Source: CAZZDK01 sp964652235 (GTDB taxonomy: Bacteria > Pseudomonadota > Alphaproteobacteria > UBA9219). Taken from it: a stretch of DNA of 64,000 bases. Below are positions 41,413 through 49,934 of this stretch, in pieces. Made by a program: the position numbers and the translations under genes. The stretch is from positions 49,160-113,159 of the forward strand of contig CAZZDK010000004.1 in NCBI GenBank assembly GCA_964652235.1. Direction: 5' to 3'. The notes under the pieces are model-generated. The model was not told the origin of the DNA. It saw only the letters and a list, made by a program, of their open reading frames with translations, and did not search any database. Each line of letters begins with the position of its first letter. Position 1 is the first letter of the stretch.

Positions 41413-42189
41413 CTAACTCCTCTTGACGACAGGAACGCCGCCCTCCACAAGCCCCTGAACCGTCTGCCAAAGCAATTCCAAGTCCTGCGGCCTGCTAAGC
41501 CGATGATCGGCGTCCTTAACAAGCGTCACGTGCACATCCTCGCAGATCAACGTTTCGGCGATGCGCAGCGCAAAGCGCCAGGGAACCTGATCGTCCCTCA
41601 TCCCCTGCAAAAGGCGAACGGGCGCGGCCAGTTTTAGGGGTCCGGTAAGCAGCAGGTTGTTTTTCCCCTCGTCGAGGAGTTTTTGCGTAATCGCGACGCG
41701 ATTTTCCGGCGGCGAGGCAATCTCATAGAATTTTCCCGTCCGGGCCAATTCGTCCTTTTGCGAAAGCGACATGGCGGGAATAACCAGCTCTTCCGTAAAA
41801 TCCGGCGCGGCGGCGATACCCATGAACCCCGCCACGCGCTCCGGTCTTGCCCGCGCCAGGAGAAGACCGATCCAGCCGCCCATCGAAGACCCGACAATGA
41901 TCTGGGGTCCTTCCGTCAGATGGTCGAGGGCCTGAACAGCATCGTCGGCCCAATCGCCGATGCAACCCTCTTCAAAAGTCCCGGAAGAACCGCCGTGTCC
42001 CCGGTAGTCAAAGCGCAGGCAGGCATATCCGGCCTGCCCGCAGCGTTCGTCCAGAAACGAGGCCTTAGTGCCGGTCATATCGGAGGCGAAACCGCTTAGG
42101 AAGACAACCCCAGGTTTTCCGGCCTTTTCGGGGCTTGCACGCCGTTGTTGATAGGCGAGCGTCCGATCCGGTAAGGTGAGAACCGTCAT
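41413..42189 (-). CDS. Alpha/beta hydrolase (serine hydrolase, S33/ABHD10-like)
   Basis: The 258-residue enzyme shows 'GVVFLSGFASDMTGTKA', 'FDYRGHGGSSG', the nucleophile elbow 'IVGSSMGGWIGL' (Ser near 102), an Asp in 'GMRDDQVPW' and the late His in 'KDADHRLSRPQD', completing a Ser-Asp-His triad. It may be a thioesterase or short-chain esterase; the substrate is unknown. It is divergent from the GT4 gene. Confidence 0.8.
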   Translation of the reverse strand: MTVLTLPDRTLAYQQRRASPEKAGKPGVVFLSGFASDMTGTKASFLDERCGQAGYACLRFDYRGHGGSSGTFEEGCIGDWADDAVQALDHLTEGPQIIVGSSMGGWIGLLLARARPERVAGFMGIAAAPDFTEELVIPAMSLSQKDELARTGKFYEIASPPENRVAITQKLLDEGKNNLLLTGPLKLAAPVRLLQGMRDDQVPWRFALRIAETLICEDVHVTLVKDADHRLSRPQDLELLWQTVQGLVEGGVPVVKRS

Positions 42190-42219
42190 AGCTTGATTCC
42201 TTTTGGTTTTTGCCCGCCC

Positions 42220-43440
42220 ATGTTCGCTGCGCGCACGCCCTTTTCTAGCACGAACGCCCCCGCTTACAAGCGGGATGCGCCGCGCACAACCGTTTTACAC
42301 CTTGCGAGCGACCTCGGCATAGGGCCCCAGGCGCGGGAGATTGTTGATCTTTGCATTCAAACGCACCGCGCGGGATGGAGGCCCCTGATCGCCTCGGAAG
42401 GCGGGCCGCTGGTTTTGGAGGCCGAACGAGGCGCCGTCCGACATTCGAGAGTCCTTTTTAAGAACCAAGGATTCTGGGGTCGCTGGCGCGGTCGGAGACA
42501 AGTGGAATCTTTGATCCGGCGGGAAAAGCCGGTCCTCGTCCACGCGCACGGATTCGACGTCGTTCGCGTGGCGAGCAGAGCCGCCGCCGCTTGCCGACTG
42601 CCGTTGCTTATTGATTTGGTTGAGCCTGCGCCCGTGACCTCGGCGCGACGGCGCAGCCTGCAATGGGCCGCCTCTCGGGGCGCGCGGTTTCGCGTGCCGT
42701 CCGATTACATGGTGCGGCACCTCAGGCAGGACTTTGGACTGAAAACGGACTTTCTTTACCGCATTCATCCGGGCGTGGACCTGCAATGGTTCGAAGCCGT
42801 TCGCGTAACGCCGGAGAGGATTAAGAAATTGAGCCATCTCTGGCGGCTGCCGGAGCAGGCGACCGTCGTCGTCATGGCCACGCCTTTCGCGCCCGGTTAC
42901 GGACATAAAGATTTTCTGCGCGCTCTTGCGGCGCTGAAGAGCCGCGACCTTTATGCCGTTTTGATCGGCGACGACGAAACGGTTCCCGGCACTCGCGCGG
43001 ACATAGAGAAGTTCGTGGCCGCGCAAGGCTTGGAAGGCAAAGTTATCATGCCCGAAACCTGCTTGGATTGGCCTGCGGCCTGCTGGCTTTCAAGCCTGGT
43101 CGTGGCCACAAACGCCGTGCCGCGCGGCCAAGGGCCGGAACTTCTGGCGGCGCAGGCCATAGGTCGCCCGGTCATCGTGACGGACTGCGGCGCGAATGCG
43201 GAAATGGTGAAAAAGGGCGAAACGGCCTGGGTCGTTCCGCGCGAGGACGAAAAGGCGCTTGTCGCAGCTCTTGAAGAGGCGCTGGCCATGAGCTCGGCGC
43301 GGCGAATCGACCTGGCGATACGCACGCGCGATTTCGTGACGGATTTTTTTCCGATGGACTATTGGAGGGATTCACTCTTCGAACTCTATGACGCCATGCT
43401 CTCTCAGCCCATGACGTCGTCGCAAAGCGAGGCCGCATGA
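42220..43440 (+). CDS. Family 4 glycosyltransferase
   Basis: The protein of about 406 residues has a GT-B fold: an N-terminal half with 'TTVLHLASDLGIGPQAREIV' and 'VLVHAHGFDVVRVA', and a C-terminal half with 'VVVMATPFAPGYGHKDFLRA', 'YAVLIGDDETVPGTR' and 'GQGPELLAAQAIGRPVIVTD'. The last stretch has the E-x7-type donor region (PELLAAQAIG). The start is uncertain: ATG 42220 or TTG 42193, 3 bases from the divergent gene. It overlaps the next gene by ATGA. Acceptor unknown; the segment resembles LPS-type GTs. Confidence 0.72.
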   Translation: MFAARTPFSSTNAPAYKRDAPRTTVLHLASDLGIGPQAREIVDLCIQTHRAGWRPLIASEGGPLVLEAERGAVRHSRVLFKNQGFWGRWRGRRQVESLIRREKPVLVHAHGFDVVRVASRAAAACRLPLLIDLVEPAPVTSARRRSLQWAASRGARFRVPSDYMVRHLRQDFGLKTDFLYRIHPGVDLQWFEAVRVTPERIKKLSHLWRLPEQATVVVMATPFAPGYGHKDFLRALAALKSRDLYAVLIGDDETVPGTRADIEKFVAAQGLEGKVIMPETCLDWPAACWLSSLVVATNAVPRGQGPELLAAQAIGRPVIVTDCGANAEMVKKGETAWVVPREDEKALVAALEEALAMSSARRIDLAIRTRDFVTDFFPMDYWRDSLFELYDAMLSQPMTSSQSEAA

Positions 43441-44357
43441 AAAACGAAAGGAAAAAAGGAACGAGACGTCTCAGAATCGGAATTTTCGCTCTTATTCTTT
43501 TGGCCGCCGCCGTTTGGGGATTGGCCGCCTGTCCTTGTTCCCCCCTTGCTCGTCCCCGGCCCTTTTTCGAGGCAAAGGTTCAAACCGTTTCGGTCGGCGA
43601 CGCGACCCTCGCCTTTCGAGAAATCGGCAAAGGGCCGCCTTTGCTTATGATCATGGCCTTTGGCGGCGCGATGGACATCTGGCCGCCGCGCCTTGTCGAA
43701 ACGCTCGCGCGCGAGCGCAGGCTTATCCTGTTCGACAATCGGGGCGTCGGCCTTTCGACCGCGACGGACGAGCCTTTCTCCATTCCCCTTTTCGCAAAGG
43801 ACGCCTTGGGATTGCTGGACGCCTTGAAAATCGAAAAGGCCGATGTTTTCGGCTGGTCAATGGGCAGCCTGATCGCGCAGGAAATGGCGCTGGCGCGGCC
43901 GGAGAAAGTCGGGAAATTGATCCTTTTCGGCTCGGCCCCGAACACCAAGGAAATCATGAAAGCCCTGGCCGCCATGGATAAAATGGCGCCGGAAGCCTTC
44001 GTTGCGCAATTGTTCCCGAAACCCTGGGCCCAAAAACATCCGCAAATGCTGAAAGAGCTTCCCATGCTGGCCAAGCCGATCAACCCTTCGATCGTCGCCC
44101 GGCAGAGAAAGGCCCTCGGCGAATGGCGCGGCAGCGAAACGCGGCTTGGAAAGATAGACAAAGAAACCCTTTTGATCGTCGGCGAAGAGGATGCCATCAC
44201 GCCGTCCGCGCAGAGCCTGGCGATGGCTGGACAAATCGGGGGGGCCTGGGTGGCTCGCTTTAAGGGCGCGGGTCATTGGTTGATGTACCAGAATCCGGAC
44301 GACCTTGCCCGCCTGATGCTTTCATTTCTAAAGATCGAACAGGATCTCTCGCTTTGA
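43437..44357 (+). CDS. Membrane-anchored or secreted alpha/beta hydrolase
   Basis: The 306-residue protein starts with a basic stretch and a hydrophobic helix ('IGIFALILLAAAVWGLAACP'), suggesting a signal anchor or lipoprotein-like export, then a typical hydrolase fold: 'LFDNRGVGLSTATDEPF', nucleophile 'VFGWSMGSLIAQEMAL', 'LLIVGEEDAITPSAQSLA' and 'FKGAGHWLMYQNPDDL'. The triad appears to be Ser-Asp-His. It is coupled to the GT4 gene. Substrate unknown. Confidence 0.78.
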   Translation: MKNERKKGTRRLRIGIFALILLAAAVWGLAACPCSPLARPRPFFEAKVQTVSVGDATLAFREIGKGPPLLMIMAFGGAMDIWPPRLVETLARERRLILFDNRGVGLSTATDEPFSIPLFAKDALGLLDALKIEKADVFGWSMGSLIAQEMALARPEKVGKLILFGSAPNTKEIMKALAAMDKMAPEAFVAQLFPKPWAQKHPQMLKELPMLAKPINPSIVARQRKALGEWRGSETRLGKIDKETLLIVGEEDAITPSAQSLAMAGQIGGAWVARFKGAGHWLMYQNPDDLARLMLSFLKIEQDLSL

Positions 44358-44368
44358 AAGGAGAGAAG

Positions 44369-45118
44369 GTGGCCAATCCTGAATCCGAATGGTTCGGTTA
44401 CGCGCGCGTCAAGCCGAACGAAAAAACGGCGCGTGTAGGCGAGGTTTTTGCCTCCGTCGCAGACAAATACGATCTGATGAACGACCTGATGTCGGCGGGG
44501 CTGCACCGTCTGTGGAAGGATCGCTTCGTCGCGAAAATGAGGCCCCGCGCGGGCGAGGCGATCCTCGACGTAGCCGGCGGCACGGGCGACATTGCCCTGC
44601 GCTGCCTTAAGGCGACGAACGGAAAGGCTTCGGTCGCCGTTTTGGACCCAAGTTCGGACATGATGCGAATCGGTCGCGAGAAGGTTATCGATGCTGGTTT
44701 TTTGGGCGATATTCAATGGCTCGCGGGCAGCGCCGAGGCCATGCCGGTGGAAAGCGCAAGCGTGGATCTGGCCTGCATTTCTTTCGGCCTTCGCAACGTC
44801 ACGCGCATTGACGACGCTTTGCGCGAGTTCGCGCGCGTTTTGAAGCCGGGGGGACGTTTTTACTGCATGGAGTTCAGCCCCGGCGTGGCGCGTCCGCTTA
44901 AGCCGCTTTACGATCTTTATAGTTTTTCCGTCCTGCCCTGGCTCGGCGATAAAGTGGCAGGAGATAAGAACGCTTATCAATATCTGGCGGAAAGCATCCG
45001 GCAGTTTCCGCCGCAGAGCGAGCTGGCCTCACGCATGAAAAAAGCCGGATTTGCGAACGTGCGTTATGAGAATCTGACGGGCGGCATTGTCGCCATTCAT
45101 TCGGGATGGATTCTGTGA
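44369..45118 (+). CDS. ubiE: Ubiquinone/menaquinone C-methyltransferase UbiE
   Basis: SAM-dependent methyltransferase of quinone biosynthesis. The 249-residue sequence has 'VFASVADKYDLMNDLMSAG', 'LHRLWKD', motif I 'LDVAGGTGDIALRCL', 'EAMPVESASVDLACISFGLR' and 'KPGGRFYCMEFSPG'. The end 'GGIVAIHSGWIL' is typical. I chose GTG 44369, behind AAAGGAG, because upstream codons run back into the hydrolase gene. Its TGA overlaps the GTG of the Crp-like gene. Confidence 0.96.
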   Translation: MANPESEWFGYARVKPNEKTARVGEVFASVADKYDLMNDLMSAGLHRLWKDRFVAKMRPRAGEAILDVAGGTGDIALRCLKATNGKASVAVLDPSSDMMRIGREKVIDAGFLGDIQWLAGSAEAMPVESASVDLACISFGLRNVTRIDDALREFARVLKPGGRFYCMEFSPGVARPLKPLYDLYSFSVLPWLGDKVAGDKNAYQYLAESIRQFPPQSELASRMKKAGFANVRYENLTGGIVAIHSGWIL

Positions 45119-45802
45119 CCCCGCCGATCTTCTCGCCGCAGATTGACTCTTTTCTGGCGCGGCACGAAATTTTTTCCTTTTTCTCGACCGAACAACGCCG
45201 CCAGCTTTGCGCGCTGTGAAGAGCGTTTCTCGCCGGGGCAGATTCTTTTTCAGAAAGGAGATGAAGGCGATTATTGTGTCCTCGTCCTATCCGGACGCGC
45301 GCGCATTTCCATTTCGTCGAAAGAAGGCAAGGAAGTCCTTATCGATCTGGCGGGGCCGGGCGATTTACTCGGCGAGATGGCGCTACTCGACGGCCAAACC
45401 CGTTCGGCGGATGTCCGCGCGGAAGGTCCTTGCGTTTGCGCCCGGATTTCGCGCGCCGCTTTTATGACGTTCATCCAGGAAAACAGCGGCGCGGCTTTCG
45501 CTCTTTTCCGTCTGCTCTGCGGGCGGCTCCGGCGCACGAACGAACAGATGGAAAGGATCGCTCTACATGGTCTGCCCGCGCGCCTTGCGCGGTATCTTTT
45601 AGGTCTTGCGGAAAAGGAAGGGGGGCCGCGCCTTCGCAGCGGCCTGAAGCAAAGCGACATCGCCGAACATTTGGCGGCAAGCCGCGAAAGTATTAATAAA
45701 CTGCTTAACATATGGCAAAATCATGGGCTTATTTCTCTTCTCTTACAACGGGATATCGTCTTAAATGACAAAGACGGCCTGCGAGAAATAGCCGGAATTT
45801 AA
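45115..45802 (+). CDS. Crp/Fnr-family cNMP-binding regulator with an apparent frameshift
   Basis: A CRP-type transcription regulator. In one frame GTG 45115 (overlapping the ubiE stop) gives 'FLARHEIFSFFSTEQRRQL', the typical first helices, and stops at TGA 45217. One base further the frame continues 'EERFSPGQILFQKGDEGDYC' to the end at 45802. One base too many near 45217 thus splits an otherwise good gene, by assembly error or real mutation. Ligand residues look right for cAMP: 'GEMALLDGQTRSADV' (Glu, Arg-Ser as in E. coli CRP Glu72/Arg82-Ser83) and 'RRTNEQMERIALHGLPARLA' (Thr as Thr127). The recognition helix 'AASRESINKLL' has Arg-Glu as in CRP Arg180-Glu181. A CRP box lies 8 bases after the stop. 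A version from TTG 45143 would lack the first helix and has no ribosome site. Confidence 0.75.
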
Positions 45803-45810
45803 TAAACGGA

Positions 45811-45826
45811 TGTGACGCGCTTCACA
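45811..45826. promoter_or_regulatory. Perfect CRP-type binding site
   Basis: TGTGACGCGCTTCACA matches TGTGA-N6-TCACA exactly and is symmetric. It lies between the Crp-like gene and the phosphodiesterase gene. If the -10 is ACAATA near 45849-45854, the site centre is about 43 bases before the transcript start, near the class II activator position. Confidence 0.65.
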
Positions 45827-45884
45827 GCGCGAGGGATTTGAAAAAGAGACAATAGGCCCGGACTTATTTGAAAAGGGGGCAGCC

Positions 45885-47024
45885 ATGAAACAGGGCGCGT
45901 TAAAACCATCGTTCTTTGAAAACCCCGTGGATCAGCTCTGCACGGCCCCGCCGTGGCACAGTCGCAGAGTCTGCGCCGCGATCCAAAACTTTTACAACCA
46001 AACAAGCCTTCCGGCCCCTTCCTTCCCCGTCGGCAGGGAAATAACGGGCAGTCTCGCGAATGTCCTGTGGGCCGCTTTTGAAAAAGCGAAAGGAAACTTC
46101 CAGGAACGTTCACGGATGAAAAGCCTCTCGGAGACGTTCATCATGATAGGCGGAAAACTCGACGATCTGGAGCCTCTGGCGCCGCCCTATCATAACCGCG
46201 CGCATAATCTAACGACGATGGCCGTCCGTTTTATGCGCGGACGCGCTGCCGAATCTTTTTCAGGCCGTCCCTTCACGGCTTTTGAAATAACGAACGAGAT
46301 GCGCGACCTGCTCGCCGCCCTAGGACACGACATAGGGCACGACGGATCGAACAACAGCGCGTCCGGCGTTTATAAGCCGGGGGCCCTTGAAAAAGCGTCC
46401 TTTGAGATTCTAAGGCCCTATGCGCAAAAAGCGGGCGTAAGCGAAAAGGACGCGCTCTTCATCTGCCATAGCCTTTATGGAACGGACCCCGGCCTGCCGG
46501 GCAGGATTTTGCTCTGCGCCTATAAAGAAGTTCTTCATGGAAACTTCTTCGCCCCTTCGCGCGAGGAGATCATGGCCACCATCATGGCTTTGCCGAAAGA
46601 ACAGCGGATCGAACCGCATATGTTTCTCGCAGCCTTAGAAGGGGACGAAGCGTTGCTGCAAAGCGCCGCAAGCCTTAAGGGATGCGATATGGTTTCCTCC
46701 TTCGGTCTGGACCCTGCGTTCGGAAAGCTGCAAAGCCAGAAGCTGCATAAGGAAAGCCCCTTCCCGATCGTGGACGAAAAGGACGAACCTCTGCCTGCGG
46801 GGCAGCTTTTTGCCTTGTTCCATTTCATCGGCGTCGGGCTTTGCGACGGCAAAAAGCCCCGCCCTCAGGCCTTGTTTGTGGACCCTGTTTTGGACCGCCT
46901 TTTCGGCCAGAACTTGCGCCGCGCCCAGAGTCTTTACGAACAAAGCGCGGGGCCTGAAACGGTCAGAAGCCTGTGGAAGGGCCTGCCGGGTGGATGCCCG
47001 GACCTAAGCGACGGCCCCGCTTAA
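45885..47024 (+). CDS. Class I-type 3',5'-cyclic nucleotide phosphodiesterase homologue
   Basis: The 379-residue protein has the catalytic motifs of the PDEase_I family, known mainly from eukaryotic cAMP/cGMP phosphodiesterases: 'PYHNRAHNLTTM' (His103, His107, like YHNxxH), then 'LLAALGHDIGHDGSNN' with His148-Asp149-x2-His152-x4-Asn157, fitting the signature HDx2Hx4N, and 'AASLKGCDMVSSFG' with Asp268 in the place of the fourth metal ligand. Other HD proteins are possible, but the two motifs in order argue for this family. It lacks a signal peptide, so it would act in the cytoplasm. The CRP box upstream and the neighbouring Crp-like gene suggest degradation of cAMP and feedback control. Confidence 0.7.
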   Translation: MKQGALKPSFFENPVDQLCTAPPWHSRRVCAAIQNFYNQTSLPAPSFPVGREITGSLANVLWAAFEKAKGNFQERSRMKSLSETFIMIGGKLDDLEPLAPPYHNRAHNLTTMAVRFMRGRAAESFSGRPFTAFEITNEMRDLLAALGHDIGHDGSNNSASGVYKPGALEKASFEILRPYAQKAGVSEKDALFICHSLYGTDPGLPGRILLCAYKEVLHGNFFAPSREEIMATIMALPKEQRIEPHMFLAALEGDEALLQSAASLKGCDMVSSFGLDPAFGKLQSQKLHKESPFPIVDEKDEPLPAGQLFALFHFIGVGLCDGKKPRPQALFVDPVLDRLFGQNLRRAQSLYEQSAGPETVRSLWKGLPGGCPDLSDGPA

Positions 47025-47073
47025 CCTTGGGATCCCTTTCCTTTTCAAAGGGAAATGGGATAGACTCGGTTCC

Positions 47074-48384
47074 ATGAAAAAGCATGAAATGGGAAAACCG
47101 GTTGTTGATCGCCGCCGCCAAGGGCGGCGGCGAGAAGATGCCGTTTTGCCGAATTTCCGCGATCTGATCGAGGGCTCCGTTCAGGGTATTTTGATCCACA
47201 GCAATTTTAAGCCCCTTTACGTCAACGCGGCTTTCGCGAGGCTTTTCGGCTACGACACGCCCGAAGAGATCATGGCCCTGCCGCTCATCCGCTCGCTTTA
47301 CCCGAAGGAAACCTGGCCCGACGTTGAAGAGGACTACAACGCTCTGATCCGGGGGACCAAGAAACCCCAGATCGTCCGGATGCTGGGCCAAAAACGGGAC
47401 GGCAGCGAGATATGGCTCTCAGCGGCCAAACGCCCGATCCGCTGGCACGGCTTCCCCGCGCTTGAGCTTTGCGTTTTCGACATCGGCAAGCAAGTCGAAA
47501 TGGAACGGGTAATGATGGGCAACGAACAATTGCTCCGTTCCATTCTTGAGATTCTTCCCGTCCCGGTTTTTATCGCGCGGCGGCGTGACGGACGCATTCA
47601 ATTCGTCAACCGCAAGACTTGCCTTCTTTTGCAACAAAGCGTCGGCCCCCTGCTGAAGGCGCACGCGCAGGATTTCTACGTCGATATCCAGGATCAGGAG
47701 AAAATCTACGCCCTGCTCGACGCCGTGCCGGACGTGCGCGAAATCGAGGTGCGGATGAAATCGGCCCAGGGCCGCGAGTTCATGGCGGAAATAGCGGCTA
47801 TCACGGTCGATTACGCGGGCGAAAAAGCGACGCTTGTTTCGATGAACGACATTTCCCAACGCAAGCAGCTTGAGGACGAGCTTTTCCACCAGGCCAACAC
47901 CGACAGCCTCACGGGAATTTCCAACCGTCGGCATTTTATGGTGGAAGCCGAGCAGGAAATCCGGCGCGCGCGGCGTTTTTCGCGCGCTTTGTCCGTGATC
48001 ATGATGGACCTGGATCGCTTCAAGTGGATTAACGACAATCTAGGCCATGCGGCGGGAGACGCCGTCTTGGAAACCATCGTTCGGGCCAGCCAGGAATCTT
48101 TGCGCGAATCCGACATTATGGGCCGCCTGGGCGGCGAGGAATTCGCCATCCTCCTGCCTGAGACCGATCTGGAGGCCGCCGTTGAAGTGGCCGAACGCCT
48201 TCTGAACCACGTTGCCGAAACGCCGGTCCCGACGACAAAGGGCGTGGTCCATTGTACGACCAGTCTGGGGGTGGCGCGGCTGGACGAGGCCGACAACTCC
48301 ATCGACGACCTGCTTCACCGGGCCGACGAGGCCCTTTACCGGGCCAAAAACAACGGGCGCAACAGGGTTGAAGTCGCCGAATAG
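47074..48384 (+). CDS. PAS-PAS-GGDEF diguanylate cyclase
   Basis: The 436-residue cytoplasmic protein has two PAS domains (about 25-145, 'GSVQGILIHSNFKPLYVNAA', and 150-265, ending 'VSMNDISQRKQLEDEL') and a GGDEF domain ('DSLTGISNRRHFM', 'SVIMMDLDRFKWINDNLGHA'). The active site is 'GRLGGEEFAILLP'; 'RESD' five residues before it is the RxxD inhibitory site, so product feedback is likely. It should make c-di-GMP. It follows the phosphodiesterase gene by 49 bases. Confidence 0.93.
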   Translation: MKKHEMGKPVVDRRRQGRRREDAVLPNFRDLIEGSVQGILIHSNFKPLYVNAAFARLFGYDTPEEIMALPLIRSLYPKETWPDVEEDYNALIRGTKKPQIVRMLGQKRDGSEIWLSAAKRPIRWHGFPALELCVFDIGKQVEMERVMMGNEQLLRSILEILPVPVFIARRRDGRIQFVNRKTCLLLQQSVGPLLKAHAQDFYVDIQDQEKIYALLDAVPDVREIEVRMKSAQGREFMAEIAAITVDYAGEKATLVSMNDISQRKQLEDELFHQANTDSLTGISNRRHFMVEAEQEIRRARRFSRALSVIMMDLDRFKWINDNLGHAAGDAVLETIVRASQESLRESDIMGRLGGEEFAILLPETDLEAAVEVAERLLNHVAETPVPTTKGVVHCTTSLGVARLDEADNSIDDLLHRADEALYRAKNNGRNRVEVAE

Positions 48385-48507
48385 GGCTGCCGATTCCCGA
48401 TTAATCTTCCCTGACAAGGAGTTACATAAGGGGCCGCTTGACTCGTCGGCTTGCGTTTGGCAGGCTTATCCCCACGACTCACTTTAACGGCTTGCGGAGC
48501 GCGTCCC

Positions 48508-48810
48508 ATGACCAAATCAGACCTTATCCTGCGTTTGACGGAACTCTATCCGCACCTGCTTCAACGCGACGTTGAACGCATCGTCGGCACGGTTTTTGAT
48601 GAGATTTCAAACGCTCTGGCGCGCGGCAACCGCGTTGAGCTGCGCGGTTTCGGCGCCTTTTCGGTCAAATGCCGCGACGCCCGCCAGGGCCGCAACCCGC
48701 GCACGGGCGAACCCGTCGCCGTGGCCGAAAAGCACGTCCCTTTCTTCAAGACGGGCAAGCAGTTGCGCGACCGCCTGAACGGCAAGGAACCTAACGAACG
48801 CGACGATTAA
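48508..48810 (+). CDS. ihfB: Integration host factor, beta subunit
   Basis: The 100-residue DNA-bending protein has the HU/IHF pattern 'MTKSDLILRLTELYPHLLQR', 'NRVELRGFGAFSVK', 'ARQGRNPRTGEPVAVAEKHV' and the IHF-beta-type end 'PFFKTGKQLRDRLN'. With the alpha subunit, encoded elsewhere, it forms IHF. ATG 48508 follows CGGAG; a longer frame from 48451 is not needed. Confidence 0.94.
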   Translation: MTKSDLILRLTELYPHLLQRDVERIVGTVFDEISNALARGNRVELRGFGAFSVKCRDARQGRNPRTGEPVAVAEKHVPFFKTGKQLRDRLNGKEPNERDD

Positions 48811-48931
48811 CCGCATTTCACCTACTGCTAAAGCTTGAAACTATTTGCTGAACCTGGAAGAAGGGTCGCTTTTTTCCTATGGTGTTTTGCGTTCTCTCAT
48901 TAACTAACCTTGATTTTAAGAGTTTCTTGCG

Positions 48932-49915
48932 ATGGAAAATCCGGTCTCCTTCCGCTATGCCCTCGACGAAATAACAGCGCGGCGCCTTCAAAAGGAAGCA
49001 TCCTCCAGGGCCGAAATCAACGGACTAGCCAACGTCCACAGGCTCTTGTCCAGCCTTTTGGATTGCGAAGCCTTGGCCCAAACGGATGGCGCCGCCGCCG
49101 AGGGCGACAAATACAGACGGCGCGCCGAAGCCTTTCGCATTTCCATTCAGGAGCGCCTTCGGCTCTTTGACGATCTTCATGAAGGCCTCGACTTGCCCGG
49201 CGTTCATCGCTGGACGGCGCGTTATGGGTTTGAACAGGTTTGGAAAGGGAAAAACGAAAAAGAAGCTTTTTTCATCTGGGCCCATCCGGATACAGGCGTT
49301 GTTTTGACCGGATCCGCCTGGGGAGATTCCCTCAATTTTCCTGAATTGCGCCTCTGCTTTCAATGGGCCCCTGTCATGGTCTGTATGTCCGAGGCGGACG
49401 AGGACGTTCTGCTTTCACAAATTGACAAGAGCCTGGGTTCTTTCGAAGGCGGCTTTTTCAATCCCTTACGTCCGGGGCTTTCCCACACGCGCCTACACCT
49501 GGCCTCTTCCTACCCCCAACTGACAAGGCAAGAGCAGGAGGCTCTGATAAAGGGGGACGAATCTTCACCGGCCTCCATAAACGCCGAGCGGGGCGGGTGG
49601 ATTCTTTGCGTCGACGCGCCGGTCAGAGCCGGGGTTAAAAGGGCTCTTTCCGACCTGTCCATGTCCGTTGGCGGCAAAATCGCCACAAAGTGGGAGTCCG
49701 GATGGGAATCCTTCAGAATGGCCGTCAATATTCTGCTGCGGGACCACAATCCGCTGTATCGGTCGCATCAGGTTCTTTTGGGCTTGGCCTATAAACGATA
49801 CAAGAGTACGGCACCTTGGTTCCAGGAAATGATCGCCCGGGCGCTGAGCCTGCCGCAAAGAGAAACGTTGCCTCCGGAATATGACATAAAAAGAGGACTT
49901 AGACTCGTGAAATAA
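48932..49915 (+). CDS. Hypothetical protein, 327 aa
   Basis: I do not recognise this protein. It is soluble, without signal or membrane helices, and has a helical start (1-95, Lys/Arg/Glu-rich), a mixed middle with 'AFFIWAHPDTGVVLTGSAWG', 'LRLCFQWAPVMVCMS', and a helical end. Base use is like its neighbours. It is followed after 19 bases by another unknown gene on the same strand, so both may form an operon. Confidence 0.65.
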   Translation: MENPVSFRYALDEITARRLQKEASSRAEINGLANVHRLLSSLLDCEALAQTDGAAAEGDKYRRRAEAFRISIQERLRLFDDLHEGLDLPGVHRWTARYGFEQVWKGKNEKEAFFIWAHPDTGVVLTGSAWGDSLNFPELRLCFQWAPVMVCMSEADEDVLLSQIDKSLGSFEGGFFNPLRPGLSHTRLHLASSYPQLTRQEQEALIKGDESSPASINAERGGWILCVDAPVRAGVKRALSDLSMSVGGKIATKWESGWESFRMAVNILLRDHNPLYRSHQVLLGLAYKRYKSTAPWFQEMIARALSLPQRETLPPEYDIKRGLRLVK

Positions 49916-49934
49916 GAACCGAAGGATTTTATGA

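Noticed and set aside
45214..45220. Programmed +1 frameshift in the Crp-like gene
   Set aside because: CTG TGA lacks a codon onto which the tRNA could re-pair and has no upstream stimulatory site as in prfB.
45143..45802. Intact Crp gene from TTG 45143
   Set aside because: No ribosome site; its first 25 codons are not family-like, while the other frame has the expected helices.
47027..47062. Terminator after the phosphodiesterase gene
   Set aside because: The ATCCC/GGGAT inverted repeat is imperfect and has no T run.
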